From NCBI GenBank assembly GCA_021234155.1, contig JAJEKV010000270.1:62001-126000 (forward strand): 64,000 nucleotides of DNA, given 5' to 3'. The notes under the pieces are model-generated. The model worked only from the letters and a program-made list of their open reading frames with translations, searched no databases and was not told the DNA's origin. Positions within the stretch are counted from its first letter, which is position 1; every line of letters starts with the position of its first letter. Origin of the DNA: Isoetes taiwanensis (taxonomy: Eukaryota; Streptophyta; Lycopodiopsida; Isoetales; Isoetaceae). The position numbers and the translations under genes are program-made. Below, piece after piece: positions 34,348-46,569 of this stretch.

Positions 34348-35535
34348 TGTCCGCTAACAAACAATAAACAATGAACATGAATAAGCAAATGGCTCTAAGA
34401 CCATAACAAACAATAATTAAAGATAACAATAAACTGTCACCCTATATAAAATGTTCAACAGAGAGTTAAAATGTAGCACTAAGTTTAATAAAATTGTAAA
34501 ACTTACATCCGGATATAATATCCGGAAACCCGTGATATCGGATATAATATCCGAAAACTTATATATCCAGATTATAAGGTCTGAGCTAAAATGGTTGGAA
34601 AGATTTCCCATGTTCGAACATGCCATCTCGCCACTTTATTCGGCAGTTGGTGGTTCGGAAAAACTAGCCCTTCGCAACATAAGTTCATTAGGCTCGTGGC
34701 TAGCATGGTGGCATCAAATAGTGGCGCGATGGGGCAACTTCATGGAGGATGGAGTGAATCTAGCAACCGCAGCTCAAATCCCTAACATTAATCTATCGAG
34801 AATCATGCATGCTAGTTGGCTAGCATCAAGAGGGTAACGTGAATAAATTATCCTTGTAACGATGCATGCTTGTACGATCCGAAGAAAATTTGTCTTTGCA
34901 AAGTGCAAAGTGCAAAGCACATAGAGAACACAATTTTGTTGGAATAGGTCCAGTGGATGGATACCTTAATGCTGCGAATGGGCACTCCGGTGACTAGTAA
35001 CATTACTCCATCCTTGTGTCACCCAAACAAGTAAATCAACTCGACATTTTTACATAGTGGTTTAAAGGCCCATTCATGCGGAGTTCGGGAGGAAATAATC
35101 GGACCGGTGCTAAAAAGGACCGTAAATAGCACGGAATATAACAAGGATGTGGGTTCCGTAGCCATCGTCCGCACAAGAGGGCCCATATTCGGTCTAGAGT
35201 TAAGAGTAGATGCTTTTAGCAAAGCGGAATATAATATTTGATGATGCTACATACCTTATGCGGGAGTATGTCAAGATGCAATTTGAAATTAATAAAGTTC
35301 GTGACAGAGTCTACTATTGCACCATGCTTCCTTTGGACAAAGGAAAGTAAATGGGGAGAGGTCACACAAAGGTTTTGGTTTTGCCCCTCAAAATGTGCAA
35401 AGATACCTACTATCCAAATTTGCAAAGCATCATAGCCATATCAACTCGCCCAGCCAGATTGGCATGGCAAAAGGAGTAAATATAACTAGTGCAAGAGTTG
35501 GAAACATTGGAAAGAGGAAACTATTCCGTTAGAGG
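34334..35535 (+). pseudogene. SWIM-type transposase-like gene, N-terminal and middle exons, second copy
   Basis: The segment begins with the end of a ~220-bp array unit and then repeats 19110-20186. A frame at 34451-34837 reads KLTSGYNIRKPVISDIISEN, RSELKWLERFPMFEHAISPL and WLAWWHQIVARWGNFMEDGV and then ATAAQIPNINLSRIMHASWL. After a broken stretch, VGNIGKRKLFR comes just before the hAT MITE. Its continuation, including the SWIM finger, lies at 36196-36625. The missing upstream part was apparently replaced by the fused Penelope-related unit at 34333. Confidence 0.6.
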
Positions 35536-36187
35536 CAGGGATAGGTTTCGTACGTATGAAATTATTTTTTCAGACGATATGCAAAAATACGTATTTTTGG
35601 GAAAAATACGTATTTTTAAAAGATTTAATACCTCACGGGCGGAAAAAAATTTCAAGGTAGTTTTAAACCAAGAAATCAAGGTTTTCCATTAAAATTTTTT
35701 TTTTTTTTTCGTAGTTTAAACCCGATTTGCTTACGGCGAAAAAAAGTGGTTGCTACTTAAAAGCTCCTACTTTTATCTCTGCTTGGTGTCGATTACATTA
35801 CTATCCTCTATATACAAGAAAATTGTGAAGGCTTTATCTTACGTTAAAAAAGCTCGGCAAAAGTTTAAACCGAAGGTTCGCTTTTACTTGAAAAAAATTT
35901 CGAAAAAAAATCAAATTTTTTTTATTTCGCGTCGAATGACACCCACCCTCGGATGGCACAATTCAATGTGGCACGCCAGGTTAGGTTTAAACTACGCAGC
36001 GAAAAAAAAATAAAAAATTAGTTGCGTGAAGTTTAAACCGGTTTTATTTGGTTTAAACATTACCGAAATTTTTCGGACGCGGAAATTTTTTGGACGTATT
36101 TTGACGTATTAAACGTCAACTTTGTGCCGTATCAAACGAAAAATACGTATTACGTATAAAACGTATACCGTATTGAACCTATCCCTG
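35536..36187. mobile_element. Complete hAT-type MITE, 652 bp
   Basis: The element starts CAGGGATAGGTTTCGTACG and ends CGTATTGAACCTATCCCTG, giving a 13-bp perfect inverted core (CAGGGATAGGTTC against its complement, allowing one base). It is flanked by the exact 8-bp duplication GTTAGAGG (35528-35535 and 36188-36195). Eight-base duplications and CAGGG ends are typical of hAT elements. It holds no transposase; the interior has ATACGTAT palindromes. It interrupts the SWIM-type gene between its middle and its zinc-finger end. Confidence 0.92.
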
Positions 36188-36195
36188 GTTAGAGG

Positions 36196-36625
36196 GATCA
36201 CCCCACGGAACTCAATGCCCAATATGACTAGTGTGAATTCTTCTACTTTTAGCAGCTCTGTCCACTTCATGGAACGTTTTGGCAAGCGCATGAACAGACG
36301 AGGGAAGCTTTGTGTAGAAGCTGAAACAAAGCTTAATCAAGCTTTACAACTGGAGTGTGATATTGAGTTTGTAAAGGTCAATATCACCAATAGGGATGGT
36401 GCATACTAGTTGCGTCGACCAGATGAAACTTATACAGTGAGGATATGCAAGCATCCCACCTGCACATGCCCGGATTTCATGGGTAGAGAACTGAAAAGGA
36501 TATACATTCCATGCAAACATCTGATGTACGTATTTGCGAAAGTCCTAAACCACGACCCCAGGTTTTTCTTGGACATCAGTCAGCCTGTATTGACAGAGGA
36601 TGTTCTCCAAAGGGTCCTCGCCTGA
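36196..36625 (+). CDS. SWIM zinc-finger C-terminal part of a transposase-like gene
   Basis: The frame encodes NSSTFSSSVHFMERFGKRMN, ETKLNQALQLECDIEFVKVN and, after one TAG at 36407, LRRPDETYTVRICKHPTCTC followed by PDF...YIPCKHLMYVFAKVL. The C-x-C...C-x-H pattern (TCTCPDF and PCKHLMYVF) is a SWIM finger, a DNA- or protein-binding module found at the C-terminus of MULE-type transposases and FAR1-like proteins. The TAG sits where Gln (CAG) would fit between GAY and LRR. It ends with LTEDVLQRVLA. Confidence 0.75.
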
Positions 36626-36890
36626 GGAAGAACAACAGTTCTTGGTAGGAAGATTTCTATATCAATTTATAATAGTTATTAGTGTGGTAATTAGCGATTT
36701 CGCTAAATGTTGACTCAAAATGATTTCATTATGGTATGTGTTATAACCTTCGCACTACACATGTTCATTAGATGAACGCAAATTTGTTTTATATTAAAAG
36801 GTCTTATAGTGAATTTTGCTACATGAAAGGAAAAATGACGACTGGTGCAACATGCCACAATAGAATATTCTAAGGAATATTCCCTCATGG

Positions 36891-36935
36891 AACCCTCCAA
36901 GCCATCTCCAAAAAAACCCTCCAAATAAAATTCCC
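36891..36935. repeat. Right arm of an imperfect inverted repeat (CCCTCC-rich)
   Basis: AACCCTCCAAGCC...AAACCCTCCAAATAAAATTCC here is the approximate inverse complement of 15127-15170. It sits 14 bp before the acceptor of the methyltransferase exon. The similarity is roughly four in five by eye. Confidence 0.4.
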
Positions 36936-36948
36936 CCTTTTCTTGCAG

Positions 36949-37387
36949 AGCAAAAAGAAAAACAAGGACCTGCCAGAGGGCTTCATGCACTTGGTCAGGA
37001 CAGCACGGGAGGAGAGAACGTTAGTGGACAGGCGTATTTTGGATAATGAGCCCTCCGATTATGAACGTTTTACCATGTTCGATCAAAACAACCTGTTTTG
37101 TATAGTACCGCTGATGGATCGCACAAAATTGTCCAAAACAATCAAGCCCCAAGATTTCACCTTAGTAATAAAACCCGCCATATGGCTTCAAGCTTAAGGG
37201 CGGTACCGCCACGACACCGACCATTTAAAAACTCGAAGTTTCATGCTTTCGTCGATGGCATTAAGCATACCATGGTGAAACATTGGCGGCTAGTTGTTTT
37301 TCACTCAAGCATGCAATCCGACTTGTAGAGGCCACCTTCAAGAATCACTTTGGTTCCCCAAAGGCAAGTGGATATGAAAACTGGTCC
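36949..37387 (+). pseudogene. N4/N6 DNA methyltransferase exon with NPPY motif
   Basis: After the acceptor CTTGCAG the frame reads NKDLPEGFMHLVRTAREERT, YERFTMFDQNNLFCIVPLMD and KTIKPQDFTLVI. One frame over, NPPYGFKLKGG follows, the catalytic motif IV ([DNS]PP[YF]) of N4-cytosine/N6-adenine methyltransferases. A third frame carries FVDGIKHTMVKHWRLVVFHS and SMQSDL, then EATFKNHFGSPKASGYENW up to a GTAAGT donor at 37388. All catalytic elements are present but spread over three frames, which indicates small indels or sequence errors. It is the expected continuation of the ParB-like half at 13.3-15.06 kb. Confidence 0.75.
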
Positions 37388-37549
37388 GTAAGTACTTATT
37401 CTGAATACAAATGTCTCTTTGTTTTCTTTACGTACTTTTTCTTTTAGCTAAATATGCTAGCATTTTCACATTCTTGTTTTTAGTTTCTATTCTGGAATAC
37501 GTTTCTTTCGGTCCAAGTTAACTCGTCTGTTATTTTTCTTATTCCTTAG

Positions 37550-38153
37550 GTACAAAACAAATATTAATTACCATGGTGGAGGGCCGAGACTGCTAAGTAA
37601 GGCTGAATATCCCCATGTTGCTTACTGGAGTTTCGACGGAAAGCGTACAATGGAACATTTTAACACAGCAGCGTGCCAGAATTTCTCGAACATATTGGAG
37701 TTTCCAGCGGTATTGTAGAAGTTGCAGGACCCTAGTGCACAAGGGAGAATAGTGAATCATTACCAGAAGCCACAAAAGTTGATTAGCCATCTTCTAGACA
37801 TGTTCTCACGACCAGGAGATTGGGTGCTCGATGCATTTTCTGGCTCTGGTACAATGATTGCTTGTGCACTTAGGAAGGGTCGTAACTGTGTAGCCATTGA
37901 CATTGATAAGGAGGCTGTGAACTTCATCAAGATGAGACTGTCTGCCTTACCAACTCTACCAGACGAGAATCAAGAGTTGGGCGCCAAGTCTTCATCTGGT
38001 TTTGCCAAGATGACATCTTCGGAGATACAGCCTCCATTTACAAGCTCCTTGGATGACAAAGCTACTTTTGCGCGAGCAAAAGAAGTAGCTCTAACTACAA
38101 TACTGGAAGCAACTACCAACACAGAGAAGCCTAAGTCACCAGAAAAAAGATGA
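37550..38153 (+). pseudogene. N4/N6 DNA methyltransferase exon with AdoMet-binding motif
   Basis: The exon follows an acceptor TTCCTTAG. It encodes KTNINYHGGGPRLLSKAEYP, HVAYWSFDGKRTMEHFNTAA and FSNILEFPAVL, then a TAG at 37716. KLQDPSAQGRIVNHYQKPQK follows, then FSRPGDWVLDAFSGSGTMIA and CALRKGRNCVAIDIDKEAVN. The YQKP block and VLDAFSGSGT are canonical for the permuted N4/N6 methylase family, with the AdoMet loop intact. The product would methylate DNA, N4-cytosine or N6-adenine; which cannot be told. The tail after RLSALPTLP is Ser/Thr/Lys-rich. The TAG stands where CAG (Gln) would fit. It ends at TGA 38153. Confidence 0.85.
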
Positions 38154-39515
38154 AACGACATAATCTGACAAAGCTGAGATGAGCAAGAAAAATTAAGAAG
38201 ACTATGCTTTAGATCTGTGACTTGTCTTATGCTACAGTTATTGATTGACATTGATTATTGCCATTACTGATGTAACACAAAAACTGTATAGAAATTATTA
38301 TTATTATTTCTACTAGATTTGTGTTTTTTCTACATCCACCTTCATAAAATTGCATACTCAGGTCTGAATCTTTCCATTTTCACGTGCTTCACTCCACAAA
38401 GCCAAGGTCGTGTCCAAAAAGAACCCCAAAATAGGCAAAAAAAAAAAAAAAACTAATACTCCTGAAATTTTAAACTTCTATTGAAAAAGCCCAATTTTGA
38501 AAGAGAAGTGTTTTTTTAAAGGAATCTTTGAAACGGGAGTGCTGCAACACTCTCGTTTAATTTGCAATCTTGTTTAGCATAGAATTGCGAGATAATAATT
38601 TGTAGTTTTGCGTCCTCATTGATCAAACTTGATTAAGATGCATCAAAGTACCTTCAATTGATGATTGAGATACAACATGTGATTTGCCAAATCTGGAACA
38701 CAAGTGCTTCTAGCATCTATGCAATATTACGAAAGTGTACTTTTTTCTCGTTAGATTGAACGACACTATGGTAATGCATTAAGAGTTTCTAAGGAATGAA
38801 ATAGCTCTGGACCCCTTTGTTTTGTTCTTTCTTTGGCACTTTATATTGTTGGCAACTTGCAAGAAAAAGCTCTAGTGGTTGCAAAGTGATTGTCAAAGTA
38901 GAACGAGTACATGTTATGTTAGAGGATATTGATACATGCCAACATGTCTCTGTCTTGTACCGGTAATAACTATGCACGCATGCTAGGTGCCGATTGGTGG
39001 CGACTACACTTGGCATGTTTAGGTTAGCATAAGTGTAGGCCTTAAGATTTAGCTAGATGTAGGGCTCGATTTTGGGCCTACACTATATTACACCGAGCCT
39101 CTTCGGATGTATTCGTGTTTTATCTCAAGTTTGAGAGCCCTCATCGGGTGCATGTTTCCTTGTTTCTCTTGTTTTATTTTGTCATGAGCATGGCCACTTT
39201 GTCGATCCCAGCAGCCTAAGACTACCGGCTGGTGTATGCCAAGAAATCACAACTAACAAGCTGGTGTCGCTATGTCGCTTGCTCATGGTCACTTTCTTCA
39301 CCTTGTTATTTTGTCGTTGTCCTTTGCCGCTCTTACCATCATCAGTTCTTAAATACTCCTTGTATATTATTCTTATCCTTGCAAACTCCCTTATTTGGCC
39401 CAACCAAATGTTGAAATGGTCCGGGCTAGAGGCCCTTACCTGTGATGTTGATGAAATTCGCCCTGAGGCCTTTTAGCAATTAGTTTTGTTATGACAACAA
39501 TTTTCAAAACTCTAT
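38154..39515. other. No gene recognised
   Basis: This is non-coding DNA downstream of the methyltransferase and beside the poly(A) end of a LINE. It includes A and T runs (A16 near 38440) but no recognisable exon or repeat. Confidence 0.6.
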
Positions 39516-40926
39516 TTTTTTTTTTTTTTAAGAACCAGGTCAAGAATATATTAAAAGAATGGTAATGTTACAAAGCAAGTGAGGAGGAAGGAGAACCGCC
39601 CCAAAGAGACAAAGTGATACCTCGACACTCCACAACAACCGCAAATCCCCATCATTGCACAAACCAATTTCATCACCATCTACCACACCCAAGAAGTCCC
39701 GCCAAATGGAAAACTTCCGCTCTACTAATCCCTCGAACACAAAAAGCTTTGAAATAGCTTGTACCGAAGTCGAGGAATCGAGAGGCCGCAGTGCCAATCC
39801 CCCTCGAAGATCCACAACCGCCGCTTCCAAATCAACCACACCAACCAAGCCACGACAGATGTAAGGCTTGCCGCCGTGACGAGCGGCCAAGCACCGGATA
39901 TACATGAAGCAAAGAATTGTTGGCTATTCAATCTCACCAAACAGAGCCCCGACCCAATCCCGTGCAACCCGCAAGTGAGGGCATAAAACCGCATAATGCT
40001 CCACGCCTCACCGATGAAGGCCACAATAAGGGCAAAGAGGGCTCACACCCGGCCTAAACCGACTCACAAGGACATTCCCTCGATACAGCCGGTGCACCAC
40101 CGCCACATAAGCACTCGAACCTTCGGTGGGGAAGTGAGCTCCATGTCCACGCCCAAACCGAAGCCATCGAGAACCCGGAAGCCGCAGAGACCACTTGCCT
40201 GAAGGGGGTGAGTGTCATGAATAGCCAACACCCGCAGAACAAGACCGCACAAAACAAGAAGATACAACATCCGATGAACCTTCCAAACCCGCAGACCACC
40301 ACATCACCCCCGAGGGACTATAGGTATGTGTAGCTTTTAATACTCCCCGCCACTTGTTCCCGTGATAGCCCTGGCCATCGCCCTTCAGCGTAAAGCGAAG
40401 CTCAAAGAACTCCCACGGGTTAGCCGACCATCCCAATACCAATCCTCCAAGGTGAGCACAAGAGTCCGCCCAACGGGGCCCGCTCAAGGCGAGCATGCAC
40501 GCTGGCGCCAAGGGCAAGTAACGCCAGGAGGTAGAGGAACCCACAAGAAAGGAGAAGAGTAGTGATAAACCGAGGCATAATCTAGCTGGGAAGAGCACAC
40601 GACGCGATCCCAAGCCCCGAACACCCCCTCGGAGAAAAGGGGATGCATGTGGGAAAGGCCTGAGACCATACAACAAAGGCTCCGTGGCAACTCTACATGC
40701 ACGACGACTTTCCAAATGCCACACAATGGCTAAGAGATTGCCACAATAGTGCCGCACTGTGAGAAGATGCTCCATCCCGCACGCTCCAAATAAACTTAGA
40801 GACCAACACCTTACTATGCAGTGCCAAATCCAGAATGGCCAAGCCCCCATCCTCCCGGGGGCGGAGACACTTCCACCAAGCCACCTTAACAACAGCCCCT
40901 TCATCATCCCATCAAGGATTTATGGA
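39516..40926 (-). mobile_element. 5'-truncated LINE, 3' end with zf-RVT region and poly(A)
   Basis: On the minus strand, VAWWKCLRPREDGGLAILDL and ALHSKVLVSKFIW (40884-40760) form the conserved end of a plant LINE reverse transcriptase. Further down, PPKVRVLMWRWCTG and, in another frame, LCPHCGLHR with a following H..C spacing give the zf-RVT zinc-binding region (~40120-39990). Several frame changes are needed, so the copy is dead. A T15 run at 39516-39530 on the plus strand is the poly(A) tail. The region is clearly more GC-rich than its surroundings. The 5' break at ~40926 is abrupt; no convincing target duplication was found. Confidence 0.8.
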
Positions 40927-41124
40927 GTGGTAACAACATTCCTCTCTGCAAAAATATCAGGAAAATCAAGTATTTGGTCCTATTTTTCTATCTTTTCTCT
41001 GCTGAAAATATTATCAGAAACATCATGATTGATTCTTAATTCTCTTCTGTTTTATCTTGGTTTTATTAGAAAATTTGTGCTTTTGCATAGCTAAAACAAA
41101 ATTACAGATCTCATGCAGCATATT

Positions 41125-41510
41125 TCATATGGTTCAAAGTTAATAACTAATAATGGTGTTCGGCGAAGTGGCCTTGCATGGAACAATATTTATTGATATG
41201 ATCAAGTAAGAAAATCATCCAGTACGTCTAAGCCTTGCTATTATCAAAGGGAGAGCTAAAAATAAACCTTGACCTTTATTTAGAAGCAAAAAGGCAAAAA
41301 AAAGGTGTTGTGACCTATAAATAGGAGGACAACTTTGAGACGTAATATCTCCGCGACCACAACTCAAAAATTGGCGATCCTTACCTTATTGGAAAGCCAT
41401 TGAAGTCTAGTTTCCAGATTGGGCTTGGTTGTCCATAGATTCCTTACCCTATGGTATTTTGCTTTCTAATAAGTTGAAGAATTTGCGGGAAGAATGGAGC
41501 ATTCGTAACA
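41125..41510 (+). repeat. First LTR of a non-autonomous LTR retrotransposon array (deleted)
   Basis: It aligns with the LTRs at 54170 and 56269 from TCATATGGTTCAAAG to GGAGCATTCGTAACA. About 265 bp in the middle (54498-54760 in the second LTR) are missing here. The next bases, ATTGGTATCATGAGCC, are a slightly altered primer-binding site. The start has TC instead of TG. Confidence 0.85.
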
Positions 41511-41775
41511 ATTGGTATCATGAGCCCGCCTCCGGCCTTTACCGGAGCTATGGGTGATGGAAGGCGTTGGAAATTTAAGTGGCTAAGCAGCACAAGAGGT
41601 CCAAGAGGGACAAATTACAAATAGGTTACCTCTTGTCTGGTATGAAATTGATGTTTAGGGATTGTGATTAGAATCTTTACATATTTCTTATTGCATTCTT
41701 ATGGCTGAGGTTGGTGCCTCAAGGTTGGAAAGAGTTGGTGCTCTTGACCAAGTGATTGGAATGAACGTATGCCAG
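41511..41775 (+). mobile_element. Internal region of the LTR element, left fragment
   Basis: From the primer-binding site to GTGATTGGAATGAACGTATG this follows 54819-55080 closely. Similarity stops at ~41775, where foreign sequence begins, and resumes at ~53036 with TTGGTGCTCATGTCCATGTG. No gag or pol is present. Confidence 0.85.
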
Positions 41776-42122
41776 GGAATAAATTACTAATCGCATATTT
41801 CTTGTTAGCTATAATAGCTTAAGCTAAACTTGCCCGAGACTAATCCCAAAACTTTATGTGATTTAGCTAAACTTAACATATTTTCCCTCTCATACTTTCT
41901 AGCATTTAGCTAAACTAGCCCAAAATTCATCCCAAAAATTTTTGTGGTGTGATAAATGCTAAACTTTAAGCTAGAATTATTAGCCTTTTTTTTATTTGTT
42001 TCCATTTATTTTAGTCATTTTCTTTGTGGAAACATTCTAAAACAATACCAACTAGCTAATTCTAGGCCTCAAATTATTGCACAGATGGTAGAAAATAAGT
42101 TACTGATCAAGGGTATTCGCTG

Positions 42123-42472
42123 TGGCTTTTCTAAAATGACCAAGGTGTTTTGTTTTTTTCTAGCTGCATATTCCCGTTGATATTTGCGACGACTAAGAAT
42201 TTTGTCTGTTTCATTAGTAGAAATGCCTTCTATCTCAATTGCAGCCAGCCTATTAATGATAGAATGTAAGGGATATAAGACTATTGAATGCTATATGATA
42301 CAAAGCAAGATGAACTATTCTATTATAAATGAAATTACAAACACAAATCGACATAAAATTGATAAAATTGAACAACAATTTGAAATAGGATCAATATAGC
42401 AATGTCACTTACCTTGGTCGCCCTCTTTTTCTTCCTTTCGGTGGATTTTCATGCACCTCATTGAACTTATTG
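42123..42472 (-). CDS. Helitron N-terminal module, AT-hook exon pair, copy 1
   Basis: Exon 1 (42472-42413) encodes NKFNEVHENPPKGRKRGRPR and stops at a GTAAGTGAC donor. After the intron, an acceptor (TTAATAG) is followed by LAAIEIEGISTNETDKILSR, RKYQREYAARKKQN (about 42255-42123). GRKRGRPR is an AT-hook that binds the minor groove of A/T-rich DNA. The pair matches the plus-strand copy at 50471-51473 with the intron in the same codon. The rest of the Helitron protein is missing here. Confidence 0.65.
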
Positions 42473-42959
42473 CTGTAAGTACCCAGTAATAAAAGTTATT
42501 TTGAAGTCAAAGAAATATAATGAAACATAAGACAATAAATAAATAACAATAAACGCATGTTTGAATGGAAAGAATCATGCTTTGTTTTGATTAGTTAGTT
42601 GTATCTAAAGATTGGAACGAGATTCATACAGAATGTTTTTTTATTATATCTGTGCATCTTGTCAGAATGAATGTTGTTTGTCTAAATATGTAAAAATGAA
42701 AGAAATTAGGAGAATGATGCTATTATATAATGCCTGAAGTATAGTTCATCTATTAATTATTGCAGATACATACCTATTGTCCGAGATTGTATTTTCGTCC
42801 TAATTGGTTTTTCCACTGACACTAATGGCACCTGTGCTGAATTTGTTGTTGCTTTTTTCTCATGATTGCTGGTACATTTAGGCATATTATATTAAACATA
42901 CTGTTAAGTTTGCAAAAATGAAACAAACTTAAATGCATACTATATACCTCGAATTGGAA

Positions 42960-43234
42960 GTTTTTGAAGATACGGAACTTTGTTCCTCTTGGTTTGTCGA
43001 TTGAATTTTCTTTAACTTCTTTCGAGCTTGATATTCACGTTGACGACTTCGACGCTTGAGGATGTTCGTTGTTTCATGTGTGTCATTATTGCTTGGGCCA
43101 ACTATGGGTAATCTGTTGGGAACCAAATGTAAAACATCCCATTGAAACAGAAGATAAAGAAAGATGCTTATAAGGTGGACGTACCTGGGGCGGCCTTTTT
43201 GTTTTCCCATGGAGTGTTTGTCTTTATGAGACAC
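42960..43234 (-). CDS. Helitron N-terminal module, AT-hook exon pair, copy 2
   Basis: MSHKDKHSMGKQKGRPR is followed by a GTACGT donor (~43185). After an acceptor (CCCAACAG, ~43115) comes LPIVGPSNNDTHETTNILKR, RSRQREYQARKKLKKI. Intron position and the order AT-hook, TN...IL.RR, Q.EY.A.KK are the same as in the other two copies, but the sequence is more diverged. A Ser-rich end follows before GTATAT at ~42950. Confidence 0.6.
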
Positions 43235-44461
43235 ACTAAAAACAATCGGAAATTGGAATAAAGTTTTAAAGCATATGGAGGAAAAAAATGGGCAAGTTAA
43301 AATACAAAGTATGTGAACAGGTGTTTATCGACGAAGTATCGAAATGGAGGTGATGGAAATCTTGGCGTCTAGGTCTCCCAGTTAATCCTGATTTCTGCAT
43401 ACTCGCACGATTTAAACTTATTGTTAACCGTGGTGGGTCACTAGTAATTCTTTTCTTGCATACTGGAACCAGTAAAAAATTGGGTTTATAAACTTGTACC
43501 TTAAAAGTTGAATGCGAAATTGGCCGTAATCTTCTGTTGAATATAAGCTGTGTCCGTAATCTGGCGAAAGGGATAATTTCAAACATCGTACAATAGGGAA
43601 AACTATGGAGTTGGAGGAACAGATGGTGATTTTGTGGCGTCCCTTAGAAAGCACTGGATTTAAACTGAGTCACTGACACAAAAATATCAGGTGGATTGAA
43701 TCGATTTGCAGTAACAAATCCTGCTTTGGATTTGTCTGATGAGAAACACTGGGTTTATAGCGAACGAATGAGAGAGAAATATCAGCTGAATCCAGTTGCT
43801 ATCCGCTTGATTCTGTGTCAGTCATATAATAGTTGTGTTTGTTTGTTTAAAATTAGAAGCTGGGCAGATTTGGACTTATCCATATTGTCTATGTACACTA
43901 CAAAAAATTTCTGATTCTCCAAATGGGAAATGAAAGGACAATTTACCTTTTATTCACCCGGCATTCACCCATGAATCACCTTTACCATATGGAGAAGTTT
44001 CTCCCTGAAATCATGGAGAACCAGTGGTGAAACTTGGAGAATTGATGGTAAATCTTGGACTGTATTCACCATTTGTTCACCTCTAATTTACTATCAGCAT
44101 TTCTACTTCCATTCTCCATACATTCACCTTGTGAGCTCAAGAGCTACTTTTAAGCAAGGATTTGCTTAAAATCAATAATTGAATTTGTCACAAATTCTCC
44201 ATCTTAGTGGAGTGAATGAAGCAGTGCTGCAAAATAGCCCAGCTAGGTAGAAAACAGTTGTATCAAACAATTGCTATAGGTATGCAGATAATAGCCAATA
44301 CAAATGTCACACTTTGCATGCATATACTGAGTAAATGATATTGGTGTGCACCATAAGCATCCATTATAGGATCCATTGACCTGCATCAATTTAGAAAAAC
44401 AATTAACCTTTTTGGCAGTTAATTTGAATCTCTTTTTTGCAGCGGAAGGGTGGGAAAGTAC

Positions 44462-45806
<1,345 letters not shown>

Positions 45807-46569
45807 GCCACCCAGTTGTCCACACCTGGACATACCTGGAATAAGAGAGAACTAGTCCATACCTGGAATAAGAGAGAGTTTATGTCCATACCTGGAACAA
45901 GAGAGAACTAGTTTATGTCCATACGCACCAGACCTTCCACACCAAACCCCGCTTTTTTAACCAGTGCCCAATCCAATAAAGCATTTAGGAGTATGGAAGC
46001 CATGCTGATTAGGAATGGCAAGTGCCCATCCCCCCAGTGCATAAAAGACTCGGACTAACAAATCACGCATCAAGTAGAACGTGGAACCCAATACATCTGT
46101 TGAATCGCAACGATAAGGACAGAACCGTGTAGAATAACTCGTGAAATGGGACAGAAAAAAAGCAAAATCCATAATAACCTATTCTAAATTCCATAAGTGT
46201 TAATGAATTAGACCTGTTATTCTTATCATGATGCTTATACTGTCTCAGGGCAATTGATCAGAGCTATCTTATTGTAAAATGTCTAAAATTACACTGTAGG
46301 CATAATGATATGTTAACCATTGCTTGAGGAATCATCCCTAGCAGAGCTGATGCAATAGCATGTGCCAAAACATCTTAGAGATTGGGCTCTGAAGTAATGC
46401 TAATCATTACTAGTTTTTAGACTAAATATTCAAGCAACCTTTCCACATTTTCTTTTTGATGCAATAGTTTCTTTTTAAAGGTTAGACCTCTAAGGTCCAA
46501 GTTTTGGTATTCTAAGCTTAGGAAAAGAGGTTCAAGCAACCTTCAACTTACAACAAACCACTTACAACA

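Noticed and set aside
40215-40907. 230-codon minus-strand frame as an independent gene
   Set aside because: The conserved LINE motif (VAWWKCLRPREDGG) lies in another frame over the same bases; the long frame is a by-product of GC-rich LINE sequence with frameshifts.
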